NCBI RefSeq assembly: GCF_025060375.1
Contig: NZ_JANXCG010000084.1
Coordinates: 1 to 52,901, forward strand
Origin: Meiothermus sp.
Lineage (GTDB): Bacteria; Deinococcota; Deinococci; Deinococcales; Thermaceae
DNA length: 52,901 bases
Direction: 5' to 3'
The notes under the pieces are model-generated. The model worked only from the letters and a program-made list of their open reading frames with translations, was not told the DNA's origin and did not search any database. A program made the translations under genes and the position numbers. Below are positions 20,208-28,732 of this stretch, piece by piece. Positions within the stretch are counted from its first letter, which is position 1, and each line of letters opens with the position of its first letter.

Positions 20208-20561
20208 ATGGTACAGGAAGTGCTGAGCGAGCTACAGGCCACCAAAGGGGTGCTGGCCTCTGCGCTGGTCGCGGAGGATGGGTTTGTGGTGGAGAGCACC
20301 CGAACGGAAAGAGCCCCCGACCTGGACTTCTTGGGAGGTGCAGCCTCCACTGCGCTGGCCTCAGCGCGGGCCCTCTCCCAGGAGCTGGGCCGCGGCGATG
20401 TGGAGGAAGTCATGGTAGAGTACCCCGAGGGGCCGGTTCTGCTGGTCCCCCTCGAGGGTGGATACCTGCTGGTGGTGCTGATGGACACCATGCAAAGCCT
20501 GGGCCGGGTGCGCTTCCAGCTCAAAAAAAGCGTTCCACGCCTCAAGGAGGCCCTAAGGTGA
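20208..20561 (+). CDS. Roadblock/LC7-domain protein 2
   Basis: Second single-domain roadblock protein, 117 residues, starting 4 nt after its neighbour. The pattern ASALVAEDGFVVES, then PVLLVPLEGGYLLVVLMD, matches the fold; sequence similarity to protein 1 is modest, so the pair may form a heterodimer. An upstream in-frame start at 20154 would overlap gene 1 and is rejected. The DUF3467 gene starts inside its stop codon. Confidence 0.82.
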   Translation: MVQEVLSELQATKGVLASALVAEDGFVVESTRTERAPDLDFLGGAASTALASARALSQELGRGDVEEVMVEYPEGPVLLVPLEGGYLLVVLMDTMQSLGRVRFQLKKSVPRLKEALR

Positions 20562-20848
20562 GCGACGTTCAGGTACCCGAACTACGCGTAGACATAGACC
20601 GCGAGACCGCACTAGGCAAATACGCCAACTTTGCCATCTTCTCACACCAGAAAAATGAGTTTTACCTAGACTTCGCCCTGATGCAACCAGGCAGCCAGCC
20701 CAATCAGGTGGTGGCCCTGGTAACCAGCCGCATCATCACCAGCCCCCAACACGCCAAGGCCCTCCTGCGCAGCTTGGCCGAGAACATCCAGCGCTATGAG
20801 GAGACCTACGGCGCCATCCCGGAGCCTGGAGATGCCTCAAAAGCCTGA
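20558..20848 (+). CDS. DUF3467 family protein
   Basis: 96 residues, matching the DUF3467 pattern: KYANFAIFSHQKNEFYLDF, a middle strand VVALVTSRIITSP, then QHAKALLRSLAENIQRYEETYG. The family's function is not known to me. The start is GTG 20558, overlapping the stop of roadblock gene 2 as GTGA, so the two are translationally coupled. It abuts the convergent moaB gene with no base between the stops. Confidence 0.85.
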   Translation: MSDVQVPELRVDIDRETALGKYANFAIFSHQKNEFYLDFALMQPGSQPNQVVALVTSRIITSPQHAKALLRSLAENIQRYEETYGAIPEPGDASKA

Positions 20849-21361
20849 CTAGCGGGCCACCTCCCAGGCCAGGTGCTCTAGCTCGGGCTTTATAAGCTTG
20901 GTCCAGGCCACCTGCACCGCATTGGGCGAGCCCGGGGTGGAGATGACCACCCGTCCCCGGTAGGTACCCGCGGTGGCCCGGGAAAGCATGGCCGCAGCGC
21001 CCACCTCCTGATAGGAAAGCATCCGGAAGAGCTCCCCAAAGCCCGGCATGGGCTTCTCAATCTTCCGGGCCAGCACATCGTAGGTGGTATCCCGCGGAGC
21101 GATGCCGGTACCGCCGTTGAACAGGATAATCTGCGCACCCGCTTGGACCATCTCCTCCAAGGCCGCGGCCACCTGCTCCGGTTCGTCTTTGATGATGCGG
21201 TAGCCCACCACCTGGTGGCCCAGGCGCTCAACCTCGGGTTTTAGATAGTGGAAGTTGGTATCGGTCTCGGGGGTACGGGTATCGGAAACCGTCACCACCG
21301 CCACCCGCACCGGCCCTCTGGCCCTGGCAATTTCCCTGTGCTTTGCGCTGCTCTCGGACAT
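20849..21361 (-). CDS. moaB: Molybdenum cofactor biosynthesis protein MoaB
   Basis: MoaB/Mog-type protein binding molybdopterin, 170 residues. Conserved elements: [15 protein letters not shown] at the start, [19 protein letters not shown], the [15 protein letters not shown] helix, and the [13 protein letters not shown] region. In bacteria that lack Mog, MoaB can do the adenylylation. It is divergent from moaA, and TAAGAT (21368-21373) ends 6 nt before the ATG, so it is probably leaderless. Confidence 0.92.
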   Translation of the reverse strand: MSESSAKHREIARARGPVRVAVVTVSDTRTPETDTNFHYLKPEVERLGHQVVGYRIIKDEPEQVAAALEEMVQAGAQIILFNGGTGIAPRDTTYDVLARKIEKPMPGFGELFRMLSYQEVGAAAMLSRATAGTYRGRVVISTPGSPNAVQVAWTKLIKPELEHLAWEVAR

Positions 21362-21390
21362 GCCCCTATCTTAAAAGGGGTTCGGCCAGC

Positions 21391-21430
21391 TTGAAAAACC
21401 CGAAGTCGTGTTGTAAAACTGTGCAACACG
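21391..21430 (+). promoter_or_regulatory. moaA promoter with overlapping inverted repeat
   Basis: TTGAAA (21391-21396), a 17-nt spacer and TAAAAC (21414-21419) form a good promoter. A perfect 7-bp inverted repeat, CGTGTTG (21407-21413) and CAACACG (21424-21430) with 10 nt between, brackets the -10 box and the likely start site near 21426. The position suits an operator. A GGAG follows before the GTG start at 21440. Confidence 0.6.
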
Positions 21431-21439
21431 GAGGCTCAG

Positions 21440-22414
21440 GTGAGGCTCACCGACCGGTACGGACGCATCATTAAGGATTTGCGCCTCTCCGTTACGCCGC
21501 GCTGCAACCTGCGCTGCCTGTACTGCCAGCCCCTGGGCTACGAACAGGCCGAGCCCCCAGGGGTTATCACGGTGGAGGAGACCCGCCTGTTCCTCCAGGC
21601 TATGCAGCAGCTGGGTCTGGAGTCGGTGCGCTTTACGGGGGGAGAGCCCCTGGTGCGCAAGGAGCTACCCCAGATGATTGCAGCAGCTGCGGAGCTGGGA
21701 ATTCCCGACATCGCCATCACCACCAACGGGCTGCTCTTTGCCCGAAAGGCCAAAGAGCTGGCGGCAGCGGGCCTCAAGCGCATCAATCTCTCCATGGATG
21801 CGGTGACCCCGGAGGTCTTCCGGTCCATGACCCGAGGGGGCCAGGTGGAGAAGGTCTGGGAGGCCATAGAGGCCGCCTGGGCGCTGGGAATACGCCCGGT
21901 CAAGATCAACGCGGTGATGATCCGCGGTATGAATGAGGGCGAGGTCATTCCCCTGGCCTCGCTCTCCCTCGAGCACCCCCTGGAAGTGCGCTTCCTGGAG
22001 TACATGCACCTGGACAACTCCGAACCCGGGCTCTACCGCAGCCGCTTCATCCCTGGCGCCGAAACCAAAGCCCGGATTGAGGCCCACTTTGGCCCCCTGG
22101 AGCGGGTGGAAAACGACCCCAGTGCCCCGGCCCGGGTCTACCGCATCCCCGGAGCGGCAGGAACGGTAGGCTTCATCAACCCGGTCACCGAACCCTTCTG
22201 CTCCAACTGCTCCCGGCTTCGACTAACCGCGGACAAGAAAATCCGCCCCTGCCTCCTCACCGAACTGGAGATGGACATCGCCTGGGCCTTTGAAGCCCCT
22301 AATCCAATCGAGGCCCTGATAGATGCAATCCTGGTTGCCACCAACCGGAAACCAGCCTTTGGAAATACCCTGCCCACCCTGCGGGAGCGGGTGATGGTGG
22401 GCATCGGAGGCTAA
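21440..22414 (+). CDS. moaA: GTP 3',8-cyclase MoaA
   Basis: Radical SAM enzyme for the first step of molybdopterin synthesis, acting with MoaC. 324 residues. The N-terminal cluster motif CNLRCLYC is preceded by LRLSVTPR; the SAM/substrate region GGEPLVRKELPQMI follows. The C-terminal second cluster has CSNCSRLRLTADKKIRPC (three Cys). The C-terminal Gly pair of MoaA is present as GIGG. The start is GTG 21440 with GGAG upstream. moaC is not in the window. Confidence 0.95.
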   Translation: MRLTDRYGRIIKDLRLSVTPRCNLRCLYCQPLGYEQAEPPGVITVEETRLFLQAMQQLGLESVRFTGGEPLVRKELPQMIAAAAELGIPDIAITTNGLLFARKAKELAAAGLKRINLSMDAVTPEVFRSMTRGGQVEKVWEAIEAAWALGIRPVKINAVMIRGMNEGEVIPLASLSLEHPLEVRFLEYMHLDNSEPGLYRSRFIPGAETKARIEAHFGPLERVENDPSAPARVYRIPGAAGTVGFINPVTEPFCSNCSRLRLTADKKIRPCLLTELEMDIAWAFEAPNPIEALIDAILVATNRKPAFGNTLPTLRERVMVGIGG

Positions 22415-22474
22415 ACGCCGGATAACGCTCCTAGAAACGAACCCCCCGCCGTCCACGCAGCTAAATTGAAGACT

Positions 22475-24052
22475 ATGAGGAGGCGGTTTTGGCCACTTTT
22501 TCTTCTAGCAGGCCTCCTAACCGGTTGCCCAGCCCCCCGCGCAACCATTGACCCTCAAGGCCCCATCCAGGCCTGGGCCACGGGCTCCCTCGAGCGCATC
22601 CGGCCAGAGGAACCGCCCCGTCCCCTGGAACCCTTCACGCTCTATGCCGCACGGGGCGAGGTGGAGTCGTTCCAGGTGGTGCTAAGCGGCCCCAGAGGGG
22701 TCAGAAATGCCCGCCTGGAGTTCTCCGCGCTCAGGGGCCCTGGAGGGGCGGTCATCGGGACAGAACACCTGAGCCTCTACCGGCAGCACTACGTGGAGGT
22801 GCGTGAGCCCAGCCCTAGCCTGGAGGAGGGGAACCGCTCGCAGGGAGCAGGCTGGTACCCCGATGCGCTAATCCCCTTTGAGGCCCCAGGCGGACGCTAC
22901 CGGGCGGTTCCGGTGGATGTAAGCCCAGGGCGCAACCAGCCCTTCTGGGTGGATATCGCGGTGCCCCGCGGGGCACCGGCGGGGACCTACGAGGGCAGCT
23001 ACCGCATTCTGGCGGAGAACGGAAGCCTGGAGGGGCGTATCCGTCTGGTCGTATGGGGCTTCGAGCTGCCCTTGCGGCCCAGCCTCTACTCCTTTGTCCC
23101 CCTTTGGCGGACGAAGAGCAAAGCTGCTCGGCTCGAGCTGCTCAGGCATCGCTTGATGCCAGGACGGGTTGAACCAGAAGAGGCCCTGGAGTTCGCCCGC
23201 AATCACGGCCTCAACAGCATTGACCTGGGGTTTTGGAGTGGGGCCAACGCCCACACCTGCCGGGCCAAACCCGCCCCCCCGGTGGCCGAACTGGCCGCGG
23301 CCAAGGCCGCCCGACAGGTGGGGGTGCCCATCTACAACTTCACCTTTGACGAGCTAGACGTCTGTCCTCAGAGCCTACTGCCCGAAATCCGGGCCTGGGC
23401 GGCCAACCTGCGGGCAGCCGGTGTGCTCCATCTGAGCACCCTCTCCCCCCGCCCGGAGCTCCTAGACGACGGCAACGGCCGGCCGCTGGTGGACATCTTT
23501 GCCATCAACGCCGAGATGTACGAGGAAGCCCAGAAAAACGGCCTATGGGAAGCCGCGCGAAGCAAGGGCAGTAGCTTTTGGTACTACACCGCCCTAATCA
23601 ATCCCAAGACCCCCTACGCCCCCCAGTGGCTCCTTGACTACAGCCCCCTCAACTGGCGAATATCCACAGGGTTTTTGGCCCACAACCTTGGCTTCAGCGG
23701 AGTCCTAGGCTGGGCAGCGGACCACTACGACCCCGACCGGGGCCAGGACCCCTGGACGGATGTGCGCTACTTCAATGCGGGGCGCGCCTACAACGGGGAC
23801 GGCCTCTGGTTCTACCCGGGGCGCGAGGTGGGCTGGCCCGACCGGGTGGTGCCCTCCATCCGGGCCAAGTGGCTGCGGGATGGGGTGGAGGACTACGAGT
23901 ACCTCCGGCTGTTGCGGGAGCGGGGCCTAAGCCTACGGCTGGACGGGCTCGAGCAGGCCATGGCCCGGAGCATGCGCGACTGGCAGAAGGACCCTGCAAC
24001 CTTGGAGGCCGTCCGCCGCAGGATCGGCGAGGTCCTGAGCCAGGGCCGCTAG
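22475..24052 (+). CDS. DUF4091 (GH123-like) lipoprotein
   Basis: A secreted lipoprotein of 525 residues with lipobox LLTGC near residue 19. The N-terminal half is beta-rich (residues about 40-190), and the C-terminal half has a barrel-like region ending in the DUF4091 signature GDGLWFYPG and KWLRDGVEDYEYLRLL, shared with glycoside hydrolase family 123-like proteins. A carbohydrate-related role is therefore possible but unproven. The start is ATG 22475: TAAATT (22462-22467) ends 7 nt upstream. The in-frame TTG at 22466 overlaps that box and is rejected. Its end overlaps the convergent argB by 4 nt. Confidence 0.82.
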   Translation: MRRRFWPLFLLAGLLTGCPAPRATIDPQGPIQAWATGSLERIRPEEPPRPLEPFTLYAARGEVESFQVVLSGPRGVRNARLEFSALRGPGGAVIGTEHLSLYRQHYVEVREPSPSLEEGNRSQGAGWYPDALIPFEAPGGRYRAVPVDVSPGRNQPFWVDIAVPRGAPAGTYEGSYRILAENGSLEGRIRLVVWGFELPLRPSLYSFVPLWRTKSKAARLELLRHRLMPGRVEPEEALEFARNHGLNSIDLGFWSGANAHTCRAKPAPPVAELAAAKAARQVGVPIYNFTFDELDVCPQSLLPEIRAWAANLRAAGVLHLSTLSPRPELLDDGNGRPLVDIFAINAEMYEEAQKNGLWEAARSKGSSFWYYTALINPKTPYAPQWLLDYSPLNWRISTGFLAHNLGFSGVLGWAADHYDPDRGQDPWTDVRYFNAGRAYNGDGLWFYPGREVGWPDRVVPSIRAKWLRDGVEDYEYLRLLRERGLSLRLDGLEQAMARSMRDWQKDPATLEAVRRRIGEVLSQGR

Positions 24053-24798
24053 CCCAGCAACCGGGTCCCCAAGGTGCCCTCCAACAAGCCCTGCAGCACC
24101 CCAGGTCCCCCCTTGGCCACAGCGGCCCACGGGGCTCCCCGGGCCAGGGCGTTCAGGGCTGCCTCCACCTTGGGAATCATCCCCCCCGAGATGACGCCTT
24201 GGTCCATCAGCACCCGCACCTCTGCCCGGCTTAGGACGGGGAGGCGGCTGGAAGGGTCTTTGGGATCGCGCAGCACCCCCTCCACATCGGTCAAAAAAAC
24301 CGCCGGCAGACCCAGTGCCCCGGCAACAGCCCCCGCAGCGGTGTCGGCGTTGATGTTGAGCGGCCCTACCTCGTCTAGCCCGATGGGGGCCACCAAAGGG
24401 GTCACACCCGCCTGGAGCATCTGCTCGAGCAAGGTGGCCCTAACCCGCTCCACCTCCCCCACCCTCCCCAAGGCCTCGTCCACCACCCGGGCCTGCAGCA
24501 TCAGGCCATCCCGCCCCGAAAGGGCCACCGTGGGCCGCCCCCGGCGGGAAAGGCCCGCCGCCAGCTCCTTTCCCAAAGTGGTGAGGACCATCTCCACCAG
24601 TTCCATCTGGTCGGGCGGGGTTACCCGCAAGCCCCGCTGGAAGCGGGTCTCAAAGCCCATCCGTGCAAGCCACTCGCCTATTCGGGGCCCCCCTCCATGG
24701 ACCAGAACCAGCGGGCCTGGATAGCCGGCCAGCTCGTCCAAGAGTTCCCCTGCCTCTCTAAGGCTGCCTCCGATTTTGACCAGCAACGCTTGCGCCAT
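24049..24798 (-). CDS. argB: Acetylglutamate kinase-family amino acid kinase
   Basis: Phosphorylates N-acetylglutamate in arginine synthesis, or, for the LysZ form in Thermaceae, the LysW-linked aminoadipate in lysine synthesis. In 249 residues: LLVKIGGSL at the start, LVLVHGGGPRIGEWL, the NINADTAAGAVAGAL motif and KVEAALNALARG near the end. The ATG at 24798 is preceded by TATGAT (24806-24811), 7 nt away, so leaderless; in-frame codons further upstream are not needed. Whether this copy is ArgB or LysZ needs a tree. No lysW or argC neighbour is in view. Confidence 0.85.
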   Translation of the reverse strand: MAQALLVKIGGSLREAGELLDELAGYPGPLVLVHGGGPRIGEWLARMGFETRFQRGLRVTPPDQMELVEMVLTTLGKELAAGLSRRGRPTVALSGRDGLMLQARVVDEALGRVGEVERVRATLLEQMLQAGVTPLVAPIGLDEVGPLNINADTAAGAVAGALGLPAVFLTDVEGVLRDPKDPSSRLPVLSRAEVRVLMDQGVISGGMIPKVEAALNALARGAPWAAVAKGGPGVLQGLLEGTLGTRLLG

Positions 24799-24813
24799 GC
24801 GGCCCATCATAGC

Positions 24814-24842
24814 TTGACACCACCCCAAGCCGGTGTTACCCT
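24814..24842 (+). promoter_or_regulatory. Promoter of tRNA-Val
   Basis: A perfect -35 TTGACA (24814-24819), a 17-nt spacer and TACCCT (24837-24842), 13 nt before the mature tRNA 5' end at 24856. It overlaps the divergent argB promoter region. Confidence 0.7.
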
Positions 24843-24855
24843 TACTTCTGCGTTT

Positions 24856-24930
24856 GGGCGATTAGCTCAGCGGGAGAGCACACGCTTCACACGCGTGGGG
24901 TCGTAGGTTCAAATCCTACATCGCCCACCA
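24856..24930 (+). tRNA. tRNA-Val (anticodon CAC)
   Basis: 75 nt including an encoded CCA. Acceptor GGGCGAT pairs with ATCGCCC; D arm GCTC/GAGC; anticodon stem CACGC/GCGTG with loop TTCACAC (anticodon CAC, reads GUG); T arm GTAGG-TTCAAAT-CCTAC. All stems close. Confidence 0.97.
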
Positions 24931-24945
24931 GTACCAGGAAGCGAA

Positions 24946-24982
24946 GACTCCGGGGCCAGCCATCCCCGGAGTCGCGCTTTTG
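24946..24982 (+). terminator. Rho-independent terminator after tRNA-Val
   Basis: Perfect 10-bp stem GACTCCGGGG (24946-24955) and CCCCGGAGTC (24964-24973) with an 8-nt loop, followed after GCGC by a short T run (24978-24981). Confidence 0.8.
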
Positions 24983-25092
24983 AGGCCTCCCCGCACCCTG
25001 CCACTGCTCGGCCCGTTGCCCGGCGCTGGGGCGGTGGGGCTGACCTTGCAGGGCAAAACGCTGAGCGTCCGATGTAGCCCTCCCTGGCCGGC

Positions 25093-25458
25093 CTACCTCA
25101 GGTTCAGGGGAGGGCAGCCGTCGAGCTGTACGGCCGTGGCCGGCCCTGGGGTGCGCACCCGGTACTCGCCCGCGCTGCCGGCCTCGGTGGTGGAGGCGGT
25201 TACGTTGCCCTGGTCAGTGTAGACCAGGATGATGCTGGCTGAGCCGGTTATGCGCAACCGCACCTCGTAGTTGCCTATGGTCACCTGTTCAATCCGGCCA
25301 GAGCAGGCTGGGGCACTGAGCTGTACAGGCCTAGCTGCCGGGGATGGTGCAGCCTCCTCTGTCGGCTGCGGGCTGGGCCGCAGGGCCAGCCCGCCAAAGT
25401 AGGCCAGGATGCCCACACCGATCAGCAGACGCAGGAGGTTGAGCCTTCTATCGTCCAT
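25093..25458 (-). CDS. Small membrane-anchored protein of unknown function
   Basis: 121 residues. A positively charged start (MDDRRLNLLR) is followed by one TM at about 10-28, then a Pro/Ala-rich linker (about 28-48) and a small extracytoplasmic beta-rich domain with two cysteines (PACSGRIE and DGCPPLNLR) that could form a disulfide. I do not recognise the family. It lies downstream of the orphan response regulator on the same strand, with a 177-nt gap between them. The 160 nt before it, up to the tRNA-Val terminator, hold nothing I can name. Confidence 0.6.
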   Translation of the reverse strand: MDDRRLNLLRLLIGVGILAYFGGLALRPSPQPTEEAAPSPAARPVQLSAPACSGRIEQVTIGNYEVRLRITGSASIILVYTDQGNVTASTTEAGSAGEYRVRTPGPATAVQLDGCPPLNLR

Positions 25459-25635
25459 AGCCCATCTCCCTCAGGCTAGCAAAGGCCTTAGGGGAGGGCG
25501 GTCCAAGTGCCGACGACCGCAGTAAGGGCAGCGGCAAACGGACAGCCTGAGGCCCCTCTTCCCCTCCAGAATTCGGGCCGTACGGGTGGCCCCGGCACAA
25601 GCGCGGTGTTGGCGGGCAGGAACCCAGCCACCTTC

Positions 25636-26319
25636 CTAATCCTCCCTCAAAACGTAGCCAATTCCGCGCACGGTGTGGATCAAGCGGCGCTCCCCCGCCC
25701 CTTCGAGCTTCTTCCTCAGATAACCGATGTAGACGTCCACCACGTTTGATCCGCCCTGGTAGCCCGGCCAGACCTTCTCCTCAATCTCAAAGCGGCTGAA
25801 GACCTTGCCGGGGCTCTTGGCTAAGAGCTCCAGGAGTTCAAACTCCTTGTTGGAAAACTCAATGCGCCGGCCACCCCGGTAGACCTCGCGTCCCTCGAGG
25901 TTGATGATCAGGTCAGCAACGCGTATCTCCCCGGTGATAGCTGGGGTAACCCGGCGCAGGTGGGCCCGGATACGGGCCAGGAGCTCCTCGATGGAAAAGG
26001 GCTTGACCAGGTAGTCGTCCGCACCGGCGTCCAGCCCCTCCACCTTGTCCTCCACCCGGTCCTTGGCCGTGAGGATGATGATGGGCACGTTGGAGGTTTT
26101 TCGGATGCGCCGGGCCACCTCCAGCCCATCCATCACCGGCAGCATCAAGTCCATCACCACCAGGTTGGGGTTGGTTTCGCGAAAGCGGGAGAGGCCGGTT
26201 ATGCCGTCGTAGGCTACCTCGGTTCGGTAGCCTTCAGCCTGCAGCTCGAGCTCAATAAACCGGGCGATGTCCTTCTCGTCCTCAACAATCAGAATCAGGG
26301 GTTGTTCGATGGCTTCCAT
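25636..26319 (-). CDS. OmpR/PhoB-type response regulator, orphan
   Basis: Two-component transcription factor, 227 residues. The receiver domain (1-120) has the acidic pair VEDEKD, phospho-acceptor Asp in [12 protein letters not shown], the Thr in ILTAKD and the Lys in [13 protein letters not shown]. The winged-helix domain ends in [16 protein letters not shown] and [13 protein letters not shown]. No histidine kinase gene is adjacent, so its partner is elsewhere. A -10-like TACCCT (26326-26331) ends 6 nt before the ATG, and a 12-bp palindrome lies just upstream of that. Confidence 0.93.
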   Translation of the reverse strand: MEAIEQPLILIVEDEKDIARFIELELQAEGYRTEVAYDGITGLSRFRETNPNLVVMDLMLPVMDGLEVARRIRKTSNVPIIILTAKDRVEDKVEGLDAGADDYLVKPFSIEELLARIRAHLRRVTPAITGEIRVADLIINLEGREVYRGGRRIEFSNKEFELLELLAKSPGKVFSRFEIEEKVWPGYQGGSNVVDVYIGYLRKKLEGAGERRLIHTVRGIGYVLRED

Positions 26320-26338
26320 ATGGACAGGGTAGCCGGGG

Positions 26339-26350
26339 TTCTCATGAGAA
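26339..26350. promoter_or_regulatory. 12-bp palindrome upstream of the response regulator -10
   Basis: TTCTCATGAGAA is a perfect palindrome, 8 bases upstream of the -10 box at 26326-26331. It could be an operator for the regulator itself or for another factor; this is inference from position and symmetry only. Confidence 0.35.
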
Positions 26351-26416
26351 GGGTGGCCCTGAAAGTAATTTTTCTCTAATCTCGCCGCATGAGATGAGCG
26401 AAGGAGCCTGCAGGCC

Positions 26417-28666
26417 TCAACCGGAACCCCTCAGGTGCACCACCGTAACCCCGTGCCCCCCTTCATAGGGCATGGCGTCGTGGTAGTGTTCCACCCGCCG
26501 GTCCCGCCGGAGAAACTCCCGCAGGGCGCTGCGCAGAGCCCCGGTTCCTTTGCCGTGCAGCAGGCGCACCGGGGTGGTAGCGGTGGCCTGGGCCTCATCC
26601 AGGTAGTCGTCCACCGCCAAAAGCGCCTCTTCCACCGTGAGGCCCCTCAGGTCAAGCTCCGAGGCCACCCGGGCTTTACGGGAGGCCGAGGGCTGACGGG
26701 CCGGCCCCGCTGGTGCCGCTGGTCTCAGGGAGGCCAACGGCACCACCAGGCGCACCGCGCCAAGCTGCACCAAGGCTTCCTCCCCGCGCAGCTCCACAAT
26801 CCGGCCCGGCCCATAGGAGGGCACCAACACCTGGCTGCCCACCTGCCAGACCGGCGGGGCAGCGGTGGAGGAGTCCTTGGGGCGGTAGCGGTCGCGCAGG
26901 GCCAGGAGCTCCTGCAGCGCCCGGCCCTGCCCCTGAGCCTTGGCCCGCTCGCGGACCCCTTGGATGCGCTCCTGGGCCTCCTTGACCAGCCGCAAAGCCT
27001 CTGCCCGGGCCTCCTCCAAAAACCGCTCCCGCTCGGCCTCCAGCTCGGCCAGCCGGTGGGATAGGGCCTGGGCCCTCTCCTCGGCCAAGGACCGCTCGGC
27101 CTCGGCCGCCTCTCGAGCCTGCCGCAGGGCTTCCCGCTCCTGCTCCAGCAGGGCCAGCAGGCGTTCAAGCCGCCCCCCCTCAGGCCCCAAGAGGGCCTCG
27201 GCCCGCACCATCACCGCCTCCGGCAGGCCCAGCCGCCGGGCAACGGAAAGGGCATAGCTGCGCCCCGGGACCCCGACCACCAGGCGGTAGGTAGGGCGCA
27301 GATGGGTCAGGTCAAAGTGCATGGAGGCGTTGACCAACCCCGGGGTATCCTGGGCAAAGGCCTTGAGGGGTGAGAGGTGGGTGGTGATGAGGCCCCGCAC
27401 CCCCCGGGCCAGAAAAGCCTCCAGAATGGCCTGGGCCAGCGCAGCTCCCTCCTCTGGGTCGGTGCCCGAGCCCAGCTCATCTATGAGAACCAGGCTCTGC
27501 TCGCTGGCTGAGTCCAGCACGGCCTTGAGGCGAACCAGGTGGGCGGCGAAGGTGGAGAGGCTCTCCTGGATGGACTGGCGGTCGCCGATGTCCACGAAGA
27601 TGCGGTCGGGGAAGGCCAAGTCGGCCTCCTGGGCAGCCACGTAGAGGCCGCAGCAGGCCATGAGCACCGCCAGGCCCAGGGTTTTCAAAAGCGCGGTCTT
27701 ACCCCCCATGTTGGGGCCGGTAAGCAGCAGGATGCGCCGCTCCCCATCCAGCTCGAGGTCGTTGGGCACCGGGCTGGCTATAAGGGGGTGGCGGCCCCCC
27801 TTGAGCCGGTAGCGCCCCTCGGCATTCAGGCGGGGCCGGGTAAGCCCCCAGTCCTCTGCCAGCAGGGCCGCCGCCCGGACCACGTCAAGCGCCTCCAGGG
27901 CGCCTAGGGTTGAGTCCACTTCCGCATCCTGGGCGAGCAGGGCGGAAAGCTCAAAGAGCACCCGACCTACCTCCGCCTCCTCCTCAAGCCGCAGGCTCGC
28001 AAGCTGGTTGTTGAGCGGGACCACCGAGGCGGGCTCGAGGTAGAGGGTCAGGCCGGAGTCGGACTGGTCAAGGACAATGCCCGGAATCCGGTGCTGGAAG
28101 CTGGCCTTCACCGGAACAACGTAGCGCTCCCGCCTTTGGGTAATGAACCGCTCCTGAATCGCCTCTGGATAGCGGTCCATCAGGACCATAAGCCGCTGCT
28201 GTATCTGCTCGCGCAAGGGGTTCAGCTTGCGCCGAATCTCCCGAAGGCGGGGGGTGGCCTCGTCGCGGACATCACCGGACTCGTCCAGGCACTCCTCCAC
28301 ACGCCGAAGGAAGTAGGCGTGCTCCCCTATGCTCTGGGCGATGCGGCTGAGGTGCTCCCCCACCGCCAGCAGCTCGTGCTTGAGGTTCACGGCCGCCTCC
28401 AGGCTGGCCGCCACCTCGCGGAGTTGCGCCCCTTCTAGCCGGAGGCCCCTCCGGGCGGCCTCCAGCGCCGGCCTCAGGTCAGAAAGCCCTCCCATGCGGT
28501 AGGGGTAGGCCAGCGCCTCGGCCACGGCCGCCTGCTGGGCCAGGGCTTCCTCCAGGCTCCCTTTGGGCTCGAGGGACAGGAGGGCCTCCCGGCCCATGAG
28601 GGTGGAGGCCCGCTCCGCCAGGGCCTCGCGAACGCGGTGAAAGTCCAGGCTTCCCAGCAGCTCCAT
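26417..28666 (-). CDS. mutS2: MutS2 endonuclease/ATPase
   Basis: MutS-family ATPase without mismatch-recognition domain I; it restrains recombination and in some bacteria rescues collided ribosomes. 749 residues. N-terminal clamp/core start [14 protein letters not shown]; ATPase with Walker [16 protein letters not shown], then [33 protein letters not shown] and the [11 protein letters not shown] His; a long charged coiled coil (about 515-600); and a C-terminal Smr nuclease domain with [11 protein letters not shown] and [11 protein letters not shown]. The ATG at 28666 lies 12 nt after TATACT (28679-28684); a longer in-frame start at 28708 would include that box. Divergent from the LptA-like gene. 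Confidence 0.95.
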   Translation of the reverse strand: MELLGSLDFHRVREALAERASTLMGREALLSLEPKGSLEEALAQQAAVAEALAYPYRMGGLSDLRPALEAARRGLRLEGAQLREVAASLEAAVNLKHELLAVGEHLSRIAQSIGEHAYFLRRVEECLDESGDVRDEATPRLREIRRKLNPLREQIQQRLMVLMDRYPEAIQERFITQRRERYVVPVKASFQHRIPGIVLDQSDSGLTLYLEPASVVPLNNQLASLRLEEEAEVGRVLFELSALLAQDAEVDSTLGALEALDVVRAAALLAEDWGLTRPRLNAEGRYRLKGGRHPLIASPVPNDLELDGERRILLLTGPNMGGKTALLKTLGLAVLMACCGLYVAAQEADLAFPDRIFVDIGDRQSIQESLSTFAAHLVRLKAVLDSASEQSLVLIDELGSGTDPEEGAALAQAILEAFLARGVRGLITTHLSPLKAFAQDTPGLVNASMHFDLTHLRPTYRLVVGVPGRSYALSVARRLGLPEAVMVRAEALLGPEGGRLERLLALLEQEREALRQAREAAEAERSLAEERAQALSHRLAELEAERERFLEEARAEALRLVKEAQERIQGVRERAKAQGQGRALQELLALRDRYRPKDSSTAAPPVWQVGSQVLVPSYGPGRIVELRGEEALVQLGAVRLVVPLASLRPAAPAGPARQPSASRKARVASELDLRGLTVEEALLAVDDYLDEAQATATTPVRLLHGKGTGALRSALREFLRRDRRVEHYHDAMPYEGGHGVTVVHLRGSG

Positions 28667-28732
28667 AGCCAAAGGACCAGTATAGCCGAGCGGCATTACC
28701 CTACTCATCCAAGGCGTGCCATAATGCCATTC

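Noticed and set aside
28637-28732. Longer N-terminus for the LptA/OstA-like protein
   Set aside because: The extension runs antisense through the mutS2 start and includes the -10 box; the ATG at 28733 gives a clean signal peptide.
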